Positions 25,301 to 38,600 are shown, counted from the first letter of the stretch. The stretch: DNA of 64,000 bases from Eucalyptus grandis (GCF_016545825.1 NC_052614.1:39650072-39714071); one strand, 5' to 3'. Notes: generated by a model not told the origin, from the letters alone. Made by a program: numbers and translations.

Positions 25301-27436
25301 TACTTTGAAAATCTTAGCACGTCATGTCTGAATTTAATATCATGTATACTTACCTAGGCTTAACATGTTGGAAATTATTATCTTCTCAATTTTGGTGTGA
25401 TCTAGACTAGCACTAGCATTTCTTTGACTCTTAGAGAAGGAAAAGAATTTCCCTTGGCATTGTTTGATATTGTTTTCCACTATTTGAACGCCTGTGACCA
25501 TTATATATCACCATTTTAGGACTTCAAATAAAAAGAAATGCCAAGACGTCACTTTCTTTCTAAAGGTCTCTTGCTTTAATAGGAATGATCATGATTTTTT
25601 TCTTAACAATTCAATTGATGTGGTAGTCTGATGAAGTGAATCTCTGCCTTCAATGGCTTCAATTATTTTCAAACGAATGATTTGATTCTTTAGCTGATGA
25701 ACTTTCTTATTCTGGGTGGAAGTTTTCTACAGTAGTGCTGCTATTAGGCATGCTCTACATTAAGTGCTAGTTGATTTACATGAGGTTATAGATAGCTTTA
25801 CCTCCTTGCTCTAGTAGTGCTGAAGATTCTTGCAAGCTGCAATTGCATTTTGCATTTTGGACGCAGAACATACTAACCTGCTTATTCTCGGCAGGCGGGC
25901 TGCAAGTTTCTCATTTTTGCGCATCACCAGCCAATGATGGACGCGATACATGAATTTCTTCTTGTAAGACTGACTTTTAGTATTTAATAGATTGATCTTT
26001 CATTTACAAGTTTTGATAATTTTACAGAAGAAGAAGGTTGGTTCCATACGGATTGATGGCAGTACACCCGCAGTGGCAAGGCAAGCTTTGGTTACTGATT
26101 TCCAAGAGAAAGATGCAATAAAGGCAGCAGTGGTATGACAGTTACTTTATCTTGTTCAATTTCATAATTTTCCATGAGAAGTTCTTTCACGTCAGATGTG
26201 TAAACTGTTACCCTTGTTTCCTCCTGATTCTCCTCTATATTTCATTTAATTGATGAAGCCTGAAGTTTGATTCATTTTGCAGCTATCAATCAGAGCTGGA
26301 GGTGTTGGTCTGACCTTAACAGCTGCAAGCACTGTCATATTTGCAGAGCTATCGTGGACGCCGGGTGATCTGATCCAAGCTGAAGATCGTGCTCACAGGA
26401 TTGGTCAGGTAAAGCACTGTAATTAAGGTGGAAGACCAAACTCGTGCAAAGTCTGCAGCTGTCAGCAATACTAGTTCATCGCTTTCTATTTATGTTGACT
26501 GAAAGCTTGCTCTATAGCCCTAAAATTCAATCAGTAAACCACATTTGATTCGGCTTTGTAGTTAAAAAACCACCAGTTGCTCATGAAAGAGTATTCACTC
26601 CTGCTATGGCTTGTAGCATCTTCTTAATTGGTCATCAATACTCGTGTTTAGTTTTGTCCAGTTCACAAGTATTATGTTTGAGTCATCGTCTTTTAAATTG
26701 CTAAAACTGTCCTTATGGGTTTCATGACAAGCTTGTTTGTTTTGTTTCAGGTATCTTCAGTTAATATATATTACCTGCTGGCAAATGACACTGTTGATGA
26801 CATAATATGGTAGGTGCTATTCCCTTTATTGTTAGTATCATCGAGGCTTCTATGGTAATGTAGAGTATTGAGTGTGGAGAAATTGTGAGCACATTGACTC
26901 CGGCCAATTTTGTGATACTTTTAAATGATCATCTTTGTCAAAACTTTCTTTTCAGGGATGTTGTCCAGAGCAAGTTGGAAAATTTGGGTCAGGTAAATTG
27001 CCATCACTAGTCGGCTGTACATTATCACGCTTCTTTATTTTTTATTGCTGTTATTAATGCTTCCTACCTATCCTCCCGAAACAACTGCTCACATCTATGC
27101 CCTCTCTTTTTTAGTGCTACTGATAGTATTTCTCTCTTTCTTTGGGTGAGACTGATGCTATAGGAAGAGTTTCATCCCTTACTCTGCTTTCTGAATTAGG
27201 TGCTTGATGGCCATGAAAATACATTGGAAGTCTCAGCCAGCCAACCAACTAGAAACAGCCCTGCAAAGCAAAAAACCTTTAATAGCCCTGGCAAACAGCA
27301 TACATTTAATAGCCCTGGGAAGCAGCAAAAATTTAATAGCCCTGGCAAGCAGACAACACTCGACTCGTTCATGAAGCGTTGCAATAGTGGTGACCCCTCT
27401 GAACATCAGCCCAACCTGAAATTTCCCAGGCATTGA
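18314..27436 (+). CDS. CHR18: SMARCAL1-type annealing helicase (SNF2 family, CHR18-like)
   Basis: Nuclear SNF2 ATPase of the SMARCAL1/ZRANB3 group, expected to remodel stalled replication forks. Exons: 18314-18493, 18622-18658, 18798-18889, 18998-19053, 19177-19252, 19548-19614, 19895-19961, 20092-20158, 20633-20716, 20804-20845, 21089-21244, 21573-21650, 22342-22410, 22508-22572, 22658-22786, 23309-23365, 24766-24856, 25038-25103, 25895-25963, 26028-26132, 26283-26408, 26751-26809, 26956-26992, 27200-27436. About 703 residues, close to Arabidopsis CHR18. Seen: Pro-rich N-terminus, HARP-like stretch ([15 protein letters not shown] to IWMFPLSSL), Walker A DEMGLGKT, box [23 protein letters not shown] and motif [13 protein letters not shown]. 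The C-terminus has nine-residue repeats ending in QTTLDSFM. Oddities: exon 6 has compensating indels, exon 14 lacks one base and exon 17 has one extra, so as printed the frame breaks (see findings). The start is the only ATG giving the conserved acidic beginning [12 protein letters not shown]. Confidence 0.93.
22288..22318 (+). repeat. (CT)n microsatellite acting as polypyrimidine tract
   Basis: About 15 CT units end 23 bases before the acceptor of helicase exon 13 (22342). Confidence 0.9.
23990..24325 (+). mobile_element. LINE (L1-type) 3' tail remnant in helicase intron 16
   Basis: Frame fragments read [12 protein letters not shown], then a degraded Arg/Lys/Gly-rich stretch and a late [12 protein letters not shown] end. 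This order (RWFGHV, basic linker, HVADPxxVGTxL) is that of the extreme C-terminus of plant LINE reverse-transcriptase proteins. No long frame survives. Confidence 0.55.
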
Positions 27437-29307
27437 AAGCTAATGCCCCCTTAAAGGTATGACCGGACATGCGTGCTTTGCAGAAATGGATAACACAAAA
27501 CAACCCATTAGCAAATTGTGTGTGCAAGGAGTTTGCACTAGAAGAGCAACAATTTGCTGGATATTCATATTTTCTATCTTTTTCTCTGTCTTGCCTTATT
27601 TTTAGGATGGAAGCACTTAAGTTCGTTATCGAATTTTTACTAACTGGAAAATTGCTAGATCTGAGCTGCCTCTTTTGTGCAGCTATAACCATGCTTAGGC
27701 TCGACAACCTGTTCATTGGAAGGCGAAAATAGTGGATGTACTAGCATATGGAAGGGTTTAGATGCGTGAGCGAGAATTAGAGAATGAACTGTACTATGCT
27801 TGTGTGTCAGAGGTGACCATGGCTGCTTCAAGAGGATGAATGAATGCTAAAGGGCTCTAGAGAGGCGTCCTTGGAGCAAAGGAGGCATCATGCCTTTGAT
27901 TTGTGATGTAAGAAGAATGCTCGACAGGTTCGGTCATGAGCTGCTGGCGTATCACAAAGATAGAGTTGAAGCCTCAGGGTTGGTACCATGCAATCTTCTA
28001 TCCCTCTCATATTGGTCGTTAAAATGAAGTTCCATGCCAGGTTTAATTTTGGCCAGTAAAAGAACATTTTAGGAGCATAAGATCCAGCGGCTCAAAATTT
28101 CAGTGGTACCGATCAAGGATATGGATAAGCAAATAAGGTCGGGTTAGCCCATCATAACAGGAGCAGCCTGTCGCTGAGTCAAATGGTGGAGCATAATTCA
28201 GGAAAAGTTTGCTGATGTTTCAGGCGGAGCTGCCGGCGTCCAAAGAGTCTTCCAAGCTAAGCTGTTTTCGATCTCACCTTTCTGTGAAGGAGGTGAGTCA
28301 TTAAGAGGAAGATCAGATACAAATCCTTCTGGGTATTTGCTGCCGTGGAAGTGGCAGCTACCCTCACAAATGTCAAGTTGGAGTACGAGGTCAGCTGGCC
28401 AATATCTTTTTGTACTGGCCATTTTCAGCAAGTTGATGTTGTTCTGATTTAACTGTACTTCTGCATGTCGGGCAGTTCCCGAAAGCTTTTAGCATCCATT
28501 GAGATTGTTGTTGGGTGACAAGAATTGGTATTAAGGTTTTAACAGATTGTGTAAGTATTGAATCTCCACGCATACCATATTATTGTACTGTGGAGGATCA
28601 ATTAACATACTGTATTCCAGTCAGACTTTGTTGAGATCCTGGTAAAGATTTGAGTAGCTAACGCTTTTATGACTGCATCAGCTGTGTTTTCTCATAAGCC
28701 AAGTCGAATATCTCTTCCATTAGCAGTGTCATTCCTACTTCAAGATGCTAGCACTTTCAAGATTTTCACGCATTGTGAGACATGAGTTGCCCAATCTTTT
28801 ACTTGGGAATCGTGTATGCAACTAGGACTGGCATTGAGAACGAAGTACGATTCCAGATATCGCCAGAAGACCTACCATTTGATCGCGCAATTATAATGAA
28901 TTTAAAGATCACTTGTGGATACCAAAAATCTTCAGGCGACCAAAACATCAACTTTTCTTTCCAGGCGTCACTGTTAAATATCATTCCCAAAAATTAAAAG
29001 TAGGATATAAGCTGAAATAATTCCGGGCAAAGAAACTACAGATCTCGATAGAGTGATCATATTTTCCTCAGTAATCCATATGAATGTTGTCCACCATTTT
29101 ATATATGTCAAATGAAGGAAATTAGGACTGGTACAAATCCTTCCAAAGAAAAGATTATAGAGGGACTACAGCACTCGGTGGATGCCTAAAGAACAGAGCG
29201 AGAGACCTTAACAACAGAAACAGAGACTATGCTTGAGATGGAATACATATTTACTGAATTGTACCTGGGATGCCAGTGCATATATAGCAGATCATCCAGC
29301 ACAGCGA
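27437..29307. other. 3' flank between helicase and DGAT3-like genes
   Basis: Contains the convergent 3' ends of the two genes. Several short open frames on both strands (for example minus 28198-28431) have no recognisable family, splice pattern or repeat. I see no RNA gene here. Confidence 0.5.
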
Positions 29308-30735
29308 CTATGCCGCGTTCAACCCCAGATCTCCATCCTTCCCTAAATATTTAGCCACTATAGCATCAACATCTTCCAAGCTGACCCCGATAAGTAAAGG
29401 ATTCACCGGAATCCTGACGGAATCATCTGCTTCAGGAGCTGGATTCTCACCCAAGCTATTCGAGACCCTCACATTAGGGCCGTCCCTGCACTTGCCCAGG
29501 CACTTGCATTCAACAACAGCACCTTCAACGACACCAACCGCATTCTTGAATGCCTCCAACAACGCCGGTCCTCCTGAGTTCCCGCACTTCTTACCCATGC
29601 ACACTTCAATCCTTTTCGTCACCACCACACCACTGGCTGCAACATTGCTAGGACTGCTAGTTGTTGCCTTGCGGTACAGAACCCCATTTGGCAACTTGAG
29701 AGTTCCGGCATTGTTATCCTCTTCTTTCGCAAGAACTTCTGTCCTCAGGCGGCCCATGTCAATCACCTCCCCGCACTCACTGTCACTGGATTCCGAGGAG
29801 GAGGAGCAGGACGACGACTCCGAATCCATCATAACTTTCTTTCGCTCCGCCTTAAGCTTGGCCTTCTGTTCTTTTATCTTTCTCTTCAGCTCCTTCTCCT
29901 CTGACTTCAGCTCTTCAAGTTGTTTCAGCAAAACCTCCGCTGCTTCCTGCATGACGATGACCACCATGATTCGATAGAAAATCCACCAACACCGAGAAAA
30001 TCCAAGCGAGAAACACTCCAATTTGATTCAAAGCACAGATTTCAGGATTAAACACCCTTGAACTAACGAAAGCTTACTCAAAATTTTTCTTCTTGGAAAG
30101 CCAATTTGCAAGGGAAGACCATGAATTCATACAGGCAATAGAAAGATCAGGATATGGCAGATTTAATGCACAAATATCAACCCTGAATCGGATTAAGTGA
30201 GAGCAGATCACTAAAACAAGGATCTTTCCATCTCCAATAAGATCAACCATAAAATCAAACTACAAATCACCTCACAACACAGTTAAATTACCAATCAATT
30301 GAAGCAAAATTCCCCAAAATATAAGACTTTAAAACCAAACGAACCTACCGAGATCGGCTTCTCCCGACCTTCGACAACCTCGCCGCCGCCGCCGCCGCCG
30401 CGACGCTCCATCCGACAAAACTCGGAAAAATCCTCCTCCTTCCTCAATCCCCTCGACATCCTCAGCCTCTTCTTGATCTCCGCCTTCCCGCCTTCCTTCC
30501 TCCCCTCCCCGTTCCAACCAATCCTCGGCTCCCCGCCGTAATACCGCACGTGTCCATCGTCCCCAAACTCGGACCTCAAATCGCCGCGAGGCGCCCTCGA
30601 TCCGGCGCACCCCTCGCGACCCGTGCCGCCGCAAACCCTAACCTGGCCGATCGGATTCCCGCGGCGGGGATCGATCCCGGCGCCGGAGAAGCGAGGGAAC
30701 CGCCGCGAGGCGGCGGCGGAGGAGAGCGACTCCAT
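29308..30735 (-). CDS. DGAT3: Soluble diacylglycerol acyltransferase 3 (DGAT3-like, 2Fe-2S domain)
   Basis: Two exons: 30735-30349 and 29946-29308, donor GTAGGT, acceptor GCAG, 341 residues, normal for the family. DGAT3 is a cytosolic or plastid-associated acyltransferase reported to acylate diacylglycerol, and it carries a thioredoxin-like [2Fe-2S] domain. Exon 1 has the low-complexity N-terminus with FSGAG and GHVRYYGG. Exon 2 begins with a coiled, Lys/Glu-rich stretch (residues about 130-170), an acidic Ser-rich run, and then the iron-sulphur region with Cys 245, 250, 276, 278 and 282 (IEVCMGKKC, VECKCLGKC). The start was chosen at MESLSSAAAS; the frame is open further upstream but through GA-rich leader sequence. 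Its neighbours on both sides match those of Arabidopsis DGAT3. Confidence 0.92.
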
Positions 30736-32075
30736 TAGAACGCTGGTTTCAGCTTCCGACGCCGACACGCTGGAAAAAAAAAAAAAACACAGAAACGCTG
30801 TCGATGAAATCAAGGACGAGTCACGAAATCGACATGAAGAGACGAGGACGAGGACGACGCGGACGAGGTGAGCGAGAATTTCCTGCTCTCCACGTGGCGC
30901 GCTTTGAGTGGTGGAGAGGGGAAGCCGATGACGTGGACGCGGGGGGGGGGAACGGCAACGTGTCTGTTTTCGGTTTTCCGCGCGCTCTTCCGGGGGAGGC
31001 GACGGTCGATATGGATCGGGCGGGAGATCGGACGGCCCGAGTAGGGCCACGTCGGTGCCAACATTTCCGTACGTCTCTCCAGCAAGGTGTGGTATTACCA
31101 TTACGCCCTTGGAAGTCTCGGTGAGGAGGTGAGCGAAGCTCGGTCGGAACCCCGAGTCAACGGGTTTGACTGTCCGATGGATGGCAAGTTGGCAACTGCC
31201 GGTTTCCTCGCTGGCACGTGTGAACCTGATCAATGCGGTGCGGTTCCCACGTGGATCTTTAGGTTGACGATTTATTCAATTAAGTTAATAATTTACCTTG
31301 AATATATTAACTGTTTTGAAAGGACAGAAGAAACTACCCAAGTTCTGTCCATATGGAGGAAAAAAAAAAAGGGTCTTACACGATCACCCAGAAATTCTTT
31401 TGACTTCTTTGGGAAGTGGATGACCCTTCATCTTCTTCTCACGTTCCATAAATGGCAACACGAGGAATATTCGGAAAGCGATTCAGGAACCGATTAAAGA
31501 GAGAATCTCAAGACAATCGATCTTCCCTTTTAGCTATCGAATTTCTCTTTGATTGATCAATGTGTGATGTTTTGTGTACTCGTTACTATGAAATCGAAAT
31601 GATCTCTAGATCGATTCGAAAGATCTTCCGACTTGCTAGAAGGCATCTTTCTCTACAGTCCACCGAGCATTTCGTATGTACATAAGTTGTTTTCAGGAAT
31701 CGACATTGGAAGCGCATCGCTACTGGATTTTCACGAGTAATCGCCGACGCATCTCACGAGAAAAAACCGCAGGAATTTAGTGTCTCCATTACATTTATCA
31801 AGCTCGAACAAGAAGAAGAAGAAGAAAAAAAGGATTACATTTATATGGAGCTCCTAACTCGCGCTGCCCTCCGTTGCGCAGATGAACTACACCTTTTCAT
31901 AAGAACTACCGAGGCCTTGACGGCTTCTACAGAGACGATGTTTTGGACTGAGATGTTCCGTCGATCTTCCCGAGTATCTACAGGGGACATGCCGAAAATG
32001 AATCTTGCGCCGCCGGTTCGCTCGGATGCCCACGATGCGACGCGAAAATCAAACCGCTCGACACCACGCGGGTCC
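30736..32075. promoter_or_regulatory. DGAT3-like promoter region and CHUP1-like 3' flank
   Basis: Upstream of the DGAT3-like ATG (minus strand) are CACGTG-containing boxes: ccacgtggcg at 30890-30899, about 155 bases from the ATG, ggcacgtgtg at about 31213 and cccacgtgga at about 31248. G-boxes bind bZIP/bHLH factors; function here is inferred. The remainder is the 3' flank of the next gene, with no other gene seen. Confidence 0.4.
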
Positions 32076-34864
32076 TCAGGATGAGGTTATGCCAGGCAGC
32101 AGATGTTGAGACCCTTGGAAGTGTCCGGGGATGCGGTGTCTAATCTCTTCGAAAGCACACAATGTCTCCGAATCGAGCCCTCCTGCAAACTGTACCAGCA
32201 GCATATGCGAGCAATTAACAGACTGGTGCTGCTCATGACACAAACTATAAACAGTAACTATGCAGTTCGAGGTTTTCTGATATGATCGGGTTCCAAAGCC
32301 GCGAATTAAAGTATAAAAGAAGAGATGATTTAAGAGTCGAGCCATCTGAGAAGTTCATTTCGGTTACCTGATGGGCCCTATATGCGAAATGAACACCCTG
32401 GAGCAATAGAGCTTCTTGGCTCGATTCCCTGTCCGAGTTCCGCATGGATTCGAACTCCATTGTCACTCTCTTCATGTACATGGTGGCCAGCCTCATTGAA
32501 ACCTGTTTTATCTGCAGAACAAACACCAAACCGAAGATCAATAACCAGTGTAAATTGTAGAACTAAACCAAGCAGAACTTAAGCACCAGTGGGGAAGAAC
32601 TGCAAATTTATAACTTTTGGGACATTCGCAGCAGCAGAAAGAAATTGATACATGTCTAAGTGAAGTCTGTCACCACACAACATCCACAAAAAGTTGGGCT
32701 CTTGGCTTTTCGGCTATAACATGCTAGTTCTAAATGTTTCTTCTCTCAACTTCGACATTTGAGTCAGTCGAGGGCCGTCAGCATCATGACATTTCATTAG
32801 AATCCATGGTGAACTTAAAAAGAGGACAAATGTACCGTACTTTGGACACCATTCCCGAATCGAGCATCCAATCAGTTGGAATTTTCCAATTCTGATATGA
32901 CCTCACAGCTGAACTTCGCAGTTTGACGAGCTTCTGAATCCCTCTCTCGGACCTGGCACAATGACATGAAAGGGGTGAAACAGAACTCTGGATAATTGAT
33001 CCTGCTCCCACCTTGGACCACTAATGCATGACGAACATGAAGTGTAAACTCACTTGTCTAATAAGCCAGCCATCTTCTTCAACGCACTTGCACAAGGAAC
33101 ATCCATATCATCCTCGTATGACGAAATCTCACTCTCGAGCAACTTAAGAGTTCGGTATTCAACTGCAGCTTCTCTCATGGCATCAGCTTTCTTCTCGGGC
33201 CAGTTGAAATGTTTCAACACAGCCCGCTCATCAGCCTGTCAATCAAACGACAACATTAAAGCTGGCAGATTACACAAGATTGGTCTTAGTTCGTCAGCTT
33301 TAAAGATGGTAATGTTACAGCATCAAAGATATCACATAGGTAGAGCTAGGTGTAAGGTCATCAATTTCCACTACAGTCCATTCAATGTGGACCGCGACAC
33401 AAATCAGCAAGAAAGGCACCTTCAACACATTTGACTGTAAATTTTTCCACCATAAACAGCACATGATGCATGGGAGACCAAGAAGGATATTCAGCTCTGG
33501 CAGCTGGCTAACAATGCTAATCAAGCTCAAAAGCAGTGGCTCTCTACTATCTGAGGGATACATGGTATTGCTAGTATTGCTACATATAAATTTTATTTGT
33601 TCTATCATTGACATGCAAAAGCTGTCCAAGTTCAAGATATTTTCCTCTCCTACAACTCAGGTAACTAATTCTCACCTTCAACTCATGCAACTCCATGCCA
33701 TTAAAATCTCTCTCAAACATGGGGTCGTCCATTCTCATGATCTCATCATTTAAGCAAGAGGATTCATTCATCAAATCGGGTGATAGACAGCCCAAAAAAA
33801 AAAAAACTCAATTCTGAGGAGAAGCCTAGCAAAAATGGGAGTATATCCTACCTATCTACATGAGACTTTGTGGTCGAAACATTTATGATGTAAGTCTCTG
33901 TCAAGCCCCATCTAAATTGAGGTTTCAGAAAAGAGTTTAAATATGCACCTAAACTCACCAGGGAAGAAAGTTCATTATCAAGCCAAGCCACAAAGTTTAG
34001 GACCTCTTCAATATCTGAGAAAGCAGCAGCTTGAATTTTTTGGATAAGACCATTAACTAACTCCCCTTTGGTTTCAATATCTGCTTTGATCTGTAAAATC
34101 AAGTTGAGTCAATACCATTCTAACTACATTCAGAGGATAAGATCACAAAGTTATTTCACAAATCTCAATTCAAAATGATCTGGAAGCTTACAGCTAAAAG
34201 ATGAGCGGAACGGTTTTGAATTTCTCCAACTATACTACTATGTGCACTGGTAACCGCTGGTTTATTGGAATCCTTTGATCTTGGTTCATCCTTCTTCTCT
34301 TCTGGCTTCGTCAGTAAGCGATAAAATTCTACGACTGCAGGAGTTTTAGGGGTTGCAGATCCTCTGGCCCGGGGCCGAGATGAGGGAAGAGGTGGCGGAG
34401 GCGGAGGTGGCAGGGATGGGCAAGGGGGAGGCTTTACATTATTGTTGGTGCCTCTTGGTATTGAACTCGCTGGCACTGTAGGTAGCGTTGTCTTAAAGAT
34501 AGCCTCACCGAATGCTTCCTTCTTTTCTTTTGAATTATCCAACTTATTGGCAATCAGTTTCTGAATGTCTTTGAATTTGGGACTCTGGAAATCCTTAGTT
34601 GACTCCCTCTGAACAACAAGACATGGAACAAACAAACGCCATTCAACAAAGCTGGGAAATGAAGAACTTACAAACAACCACCAGTCTGTAACCAGAAGGA
34701 ACACAAGCTCATGTTTCAAGTTTGGAAAAACTTTCGATTCTTAAATTTATGAAGCGGTGGTTTTGCCTACAGAGACTGAATTATATCATGCAACCATCAA
34801 AGGATTATCTTATTTCCACAACAGAATTGGAGCATGTACTCCAGATTGAAATGATAAGAAGGGC

Positions 34865-34907
<43 letters not shown>

Positions 34908-35605
34908 GTGATTCGAGCATGTTTTTACTTCAAACTATAAACCAAACCACAATATCATGCCAAAATTTGGTCTTAGACTCTCACCTGATCAAAGCTGCTG
35001 AGAGTTGCTACTTTGTCCTCAGCAACAGCGAGTTTCTCCGTAAGCTTCCTGTTCTTTGAGTCCAACTCCACATTCAAGCTCAGTGCTTTTTCCAGTTCTG
35101 CCTTTAAAGCCAACACCTCACTCTGCAAACTCTTGACCAAATTCTCAGTTAACTCGAACTTCTCTTGCAATTCCTCGCACTTCTTCTTATTCCCATCCAT
35201 CACTCCATCCTCGTTTCTCCTGCTAGTGCTAGTGACAGAACTCGCACCCAGCCGCAGCCGCCGTGGCCGAGCGAACTGCTCGACAACCGCGCGGGCCAGC
35301 CCGGGTCGACCCCCGGTCTTCGCCTCCTCGAGCTCCCTACCCTGTTGAGATCCCGCAGCAATGTCTCCAGATTTGGGGGTTCTGAGCAAAAGAGACCTCT
35401 GGGCCTTCGAATCGTTCTTCACATCTGGAGGCACTGACCTTGCTCTGTCTCTCAGAACATCACCCGCCAGCTTCAACGGCTCCTTAACCTTCGGGGTGGC
35501 TCTGAAACGCGAAGGTGTGGTGGAATGCGAAGTCGAGTAATTGCCGCCAATTCTGCCTTCAGCTCTCGCTGCTGGCGTCGTTCTTGGCGGTGTTTCTTGC
35601 TTCAT
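32076..35605 (-). CDS. CHUP1/IPGA1-like coiled-coil, proline-rich protein (At1g48280 type)
   Basis: Seven exons on the minus strand: 35605-34985, 34608-34192, 34090-33959, 33235-33054, 32952-32841, 32511-32368, 32189-32076; 573 residues in one intact frame. The family includes CHUP1 (chloroplast positioning, actin) and IPGA1 (microtubules, anisotropic growth); the role of this subgroup is not settled. Seen: basic Ser/Pro-rich N-terminus, a coiled coil (residues about 150-205, ELQEKFELTENLVKSLQSEV), a polyproline run (PPPPPPPLP, about residue 268), the helical C-terminal domain with AVVEFYRLL, DIEEVLNFVAWLDNELS, DERAVLKHFNWPEKKADAMR, WMLDSGMVSK, MYMKRVT and AYRAHQFAGGLDSETLCAFEEIR. It lacks the N-terminal membrane anchor of CHUP1 proper. 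An in-frame upstream ATG (35653) would add 16 residues. Confidence 0.93.
34868..34904. repeat. (AG)n microsatellite in CHUP1-like intron 1
   Basis: About 18 AG units, ending at agtaggtg. Confidence 0.95.
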
Positions 35606-38600
35606 GGCTCCCAAGCTCGCAACTTGACCCAAGAAAAAACCTGCAAAAAGCAAAAAAACAGAGGGACAAGCTCTTTTGGTTGTCGTGGATGGAAGTTTAA
35701 TGGGAACAGGATTATGTGAGACCCGCGGGGAGATGGGTCAGCCTTGCTTCACGGGGTCAGTGTTCTCGATTGACTATCTCGCTCATAATGATTCAGGAAA
35801 TAACCCACAAGAAATATCCACAGAAGAAACCCACAAGAGAACAAAAGACCCAATTTGTTCCTTCTCTCCCCTGCTCATTGACCCTCCACGTCCAGACAAC
35901 GGGAAGCCATTATTGCTAAATCTTTTCTTGGTGGTCACCTCCCAGAGAAGCAAGCAATGTAGCAAACGGGTGGTGGGCAAAGTAGCTGTATTTGAACCCA
36001 AGCTACTGAGCCTTTGGGGGATACCTAGAAAGGGGAAGATCCCCTAGAGTTGTGATGGGGAAATTTTGTGCAGATCAGCTTTTTCAGCACTTCAATGAAT
36101 GAATATATGGAGACAGGAAGTACAAAAACCTGAGTTTTGCTGTGCTAACTGTTGATGTTTTTTCATTTTTTTTCTTTGGTTGGTGTCTCCCTATATCCCA
36201 CAATAATGGTCTTCTGTAGTAGGTATTTACTTTGAACACCCCCCCCAAAAAAAAAGGTGGGTATTTGCAATTAAACAATGTCAAGTACCACAAAAAAATC
36301 CCTAACCAGGCGTACCTTGATATGGAATTTTTTATTATAAGAAAATTAGTTCAAAATAAATACGATACAAATATACTGTTTTGAAATTTTATATAATGAG
36401 ACTACTCCTAATATGATTCATACAATTAATAAAATTTCAAGTCCATCTATTTTTCTAATTGACACCTCCAAGAGACTTCACATGACATAATTCATTTAAA
36501 TATTATTAGTCCAATGTGTCATGCTAATTGTCGAATGTGATTACTATACTACCACAAGCAGAATAATGAGTATGTCATTTAGAATTCAAATATAGTTATC
36601 ATCTTGGACCATTAATTTGGAAGCAATCTATAACCTATTCCTTTACTTTCTGCAGCATTAGAGAATTCACTGAGAAATTTAAACTAATCCATTGCCCATC
36701 ATGAGGCGGTCGGACGGCAAATGATTGAGATGGGCCCTTAATACAAAGCAGACAAAGCGCAGTACAATGAGACCAAGTTTCTTTGTTTTTTTTTTTTTTT
36801 TTTTGTCCTTTTTGCTAATTTAAGTCGACAGTACGAGGCCCGCTAAAAAAAATCTGCGGGCCTTAAATTAGGTAAAGAAAATGTTCTTTATTTTTATGGC
36901 GTGTGGTCTAATCATTGCAACAGTATAATTTCCACTAAAGAGGGTATTCCTTATGGTGTTTGATTGATTGATGATTACTCCAAAAACATGTAGTTGGTTC
37001 TAAGTCAAGTAAATTGGAATTTAATGGATGTAGTAGGAACTCCACTCATTCTCATTTAAGTCTACTTTATATATAATGGGGTTGGTGAGAAAGGGCCAAT
37101 TTACATCGGAATAAACTTTTTTAATTTCACTTGATTATAAGTTATGGAACATTTATAATAGTGCCATTTGGTGGATTTAATCAAGGACCTGCCATGCAAG
37201 AAACATGTGATTGAATGGTTTCCATTTTTTCTACATTGGTTATCTATAAGGATGACATTAGGGTGAGCCCTTGATTAAATTTTGCACACATACCAAACCC
37301 ATGCGTTAGAAGAGAATAATGACATCATTTTATGTATAAACCAAGGAATGGATAATTTTTTTGCGATAATTAGGAATTAAGAAAAGCATCACCATATAAA
37401 GAATGGCAATTGATGAAGAAAAAACATGAGGGTCCCTAGTGAATCATTTCACATTCATAATTTTCTGTAATGTCCCATGAACTTTAGGTTTAAACTTCTT
37501 AACATAATGTTTTATTTGTCTTATCGTCCACGCTAATTATTAGACCAACTTATATGGTAGAAAAGAAGCACTTGTAGGAAACTTTTGGAATGTGAAAACT
37601 ATTAAATAATGATCAACAAAAACAGAATAGTGATGGGATTAGGAGAATTTTGTCTTGTCCCTCAACCTTGTTCACACAAAGATTCGAATTCAAAATAAAT
37701 AAATAAATTCTCTTTCACATACATAGAAAACCTCGCAACAAACTGGAGATGCTTTGTAGTAAAAAATACCTTTTCTTGTTCCCAATCTCAAGAGATTCTG
37801 CTAGAATATCTTGCCAAGAAGTTCACTATAACTGCCAATCCCAAAAAATATTCATTTTCTTTTCCACTGAAAAAACAGCGCACGCTTACTTATAAAGATA
37901 TATAGTATAAAAAAAAATTGAGTAAATAATAAATAGCATGAGAATACAGCTTTCATTGTCGTAAAAAGAAAAGGCAAGAGATTTATGAAATACTTGAAAA
38001 TGATTTAAAACTCGAATTTATAAGGTTCGAGATTGGTTGATTAATTGGCAATTTTTTTTTATAGTATATTCTGATTTTTTTTTCCATTTGTAGTTGCATG
38101 TAGAATATTTAAAACATATGCTTGGGTTATACATGAAATCTTCTTGGAAAAATTCGAAGTCTAATAGTATAAAATAAAAATAAAATAAAAAGGAGGAAGG
38201 ACCGACTGCTGAGCCTATATTTTGGCAACCAACGCGTGCAAATAAATTACTCACAAATTGACTTAACCAACATAAAATCCATAGCACATTGAGACTCGAT
38301 CCACCACCACTTTCATAGAACACCTAATTGATGCCCAGAACGTGAACTCACATTTCAGTGCACATATGAAAGCCCCCCTCATTCGGAATCTCAATTTAGT
38401 TAGGTCACTCCTACAAGCAAAACCCCCATCTCTTATAGGAAATTGCAAGAGCTGATGCGTGATGTTGCAGCATCGCAGGTGTCCCCCTTCGTCGCATGCG
38501 GGCATGCTTGCTCGGGACATCATTCGAGCGATGGGATCAGCGTCTCCGTGCACGTCAATTTTCTTTTGCGCTCCAAACGTTTTGTAACGTGTGAGGGGAA

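Noticed and set aside
29492..29977. 161-residue plus-strand frame
   Set aside because: Antisense of DGAT3-like exon 2.
30550..31124. Plus-strand frames over the DGAT3 promoter
   Set aside because: Antisense or leader sequence, GC-rich, no family match.
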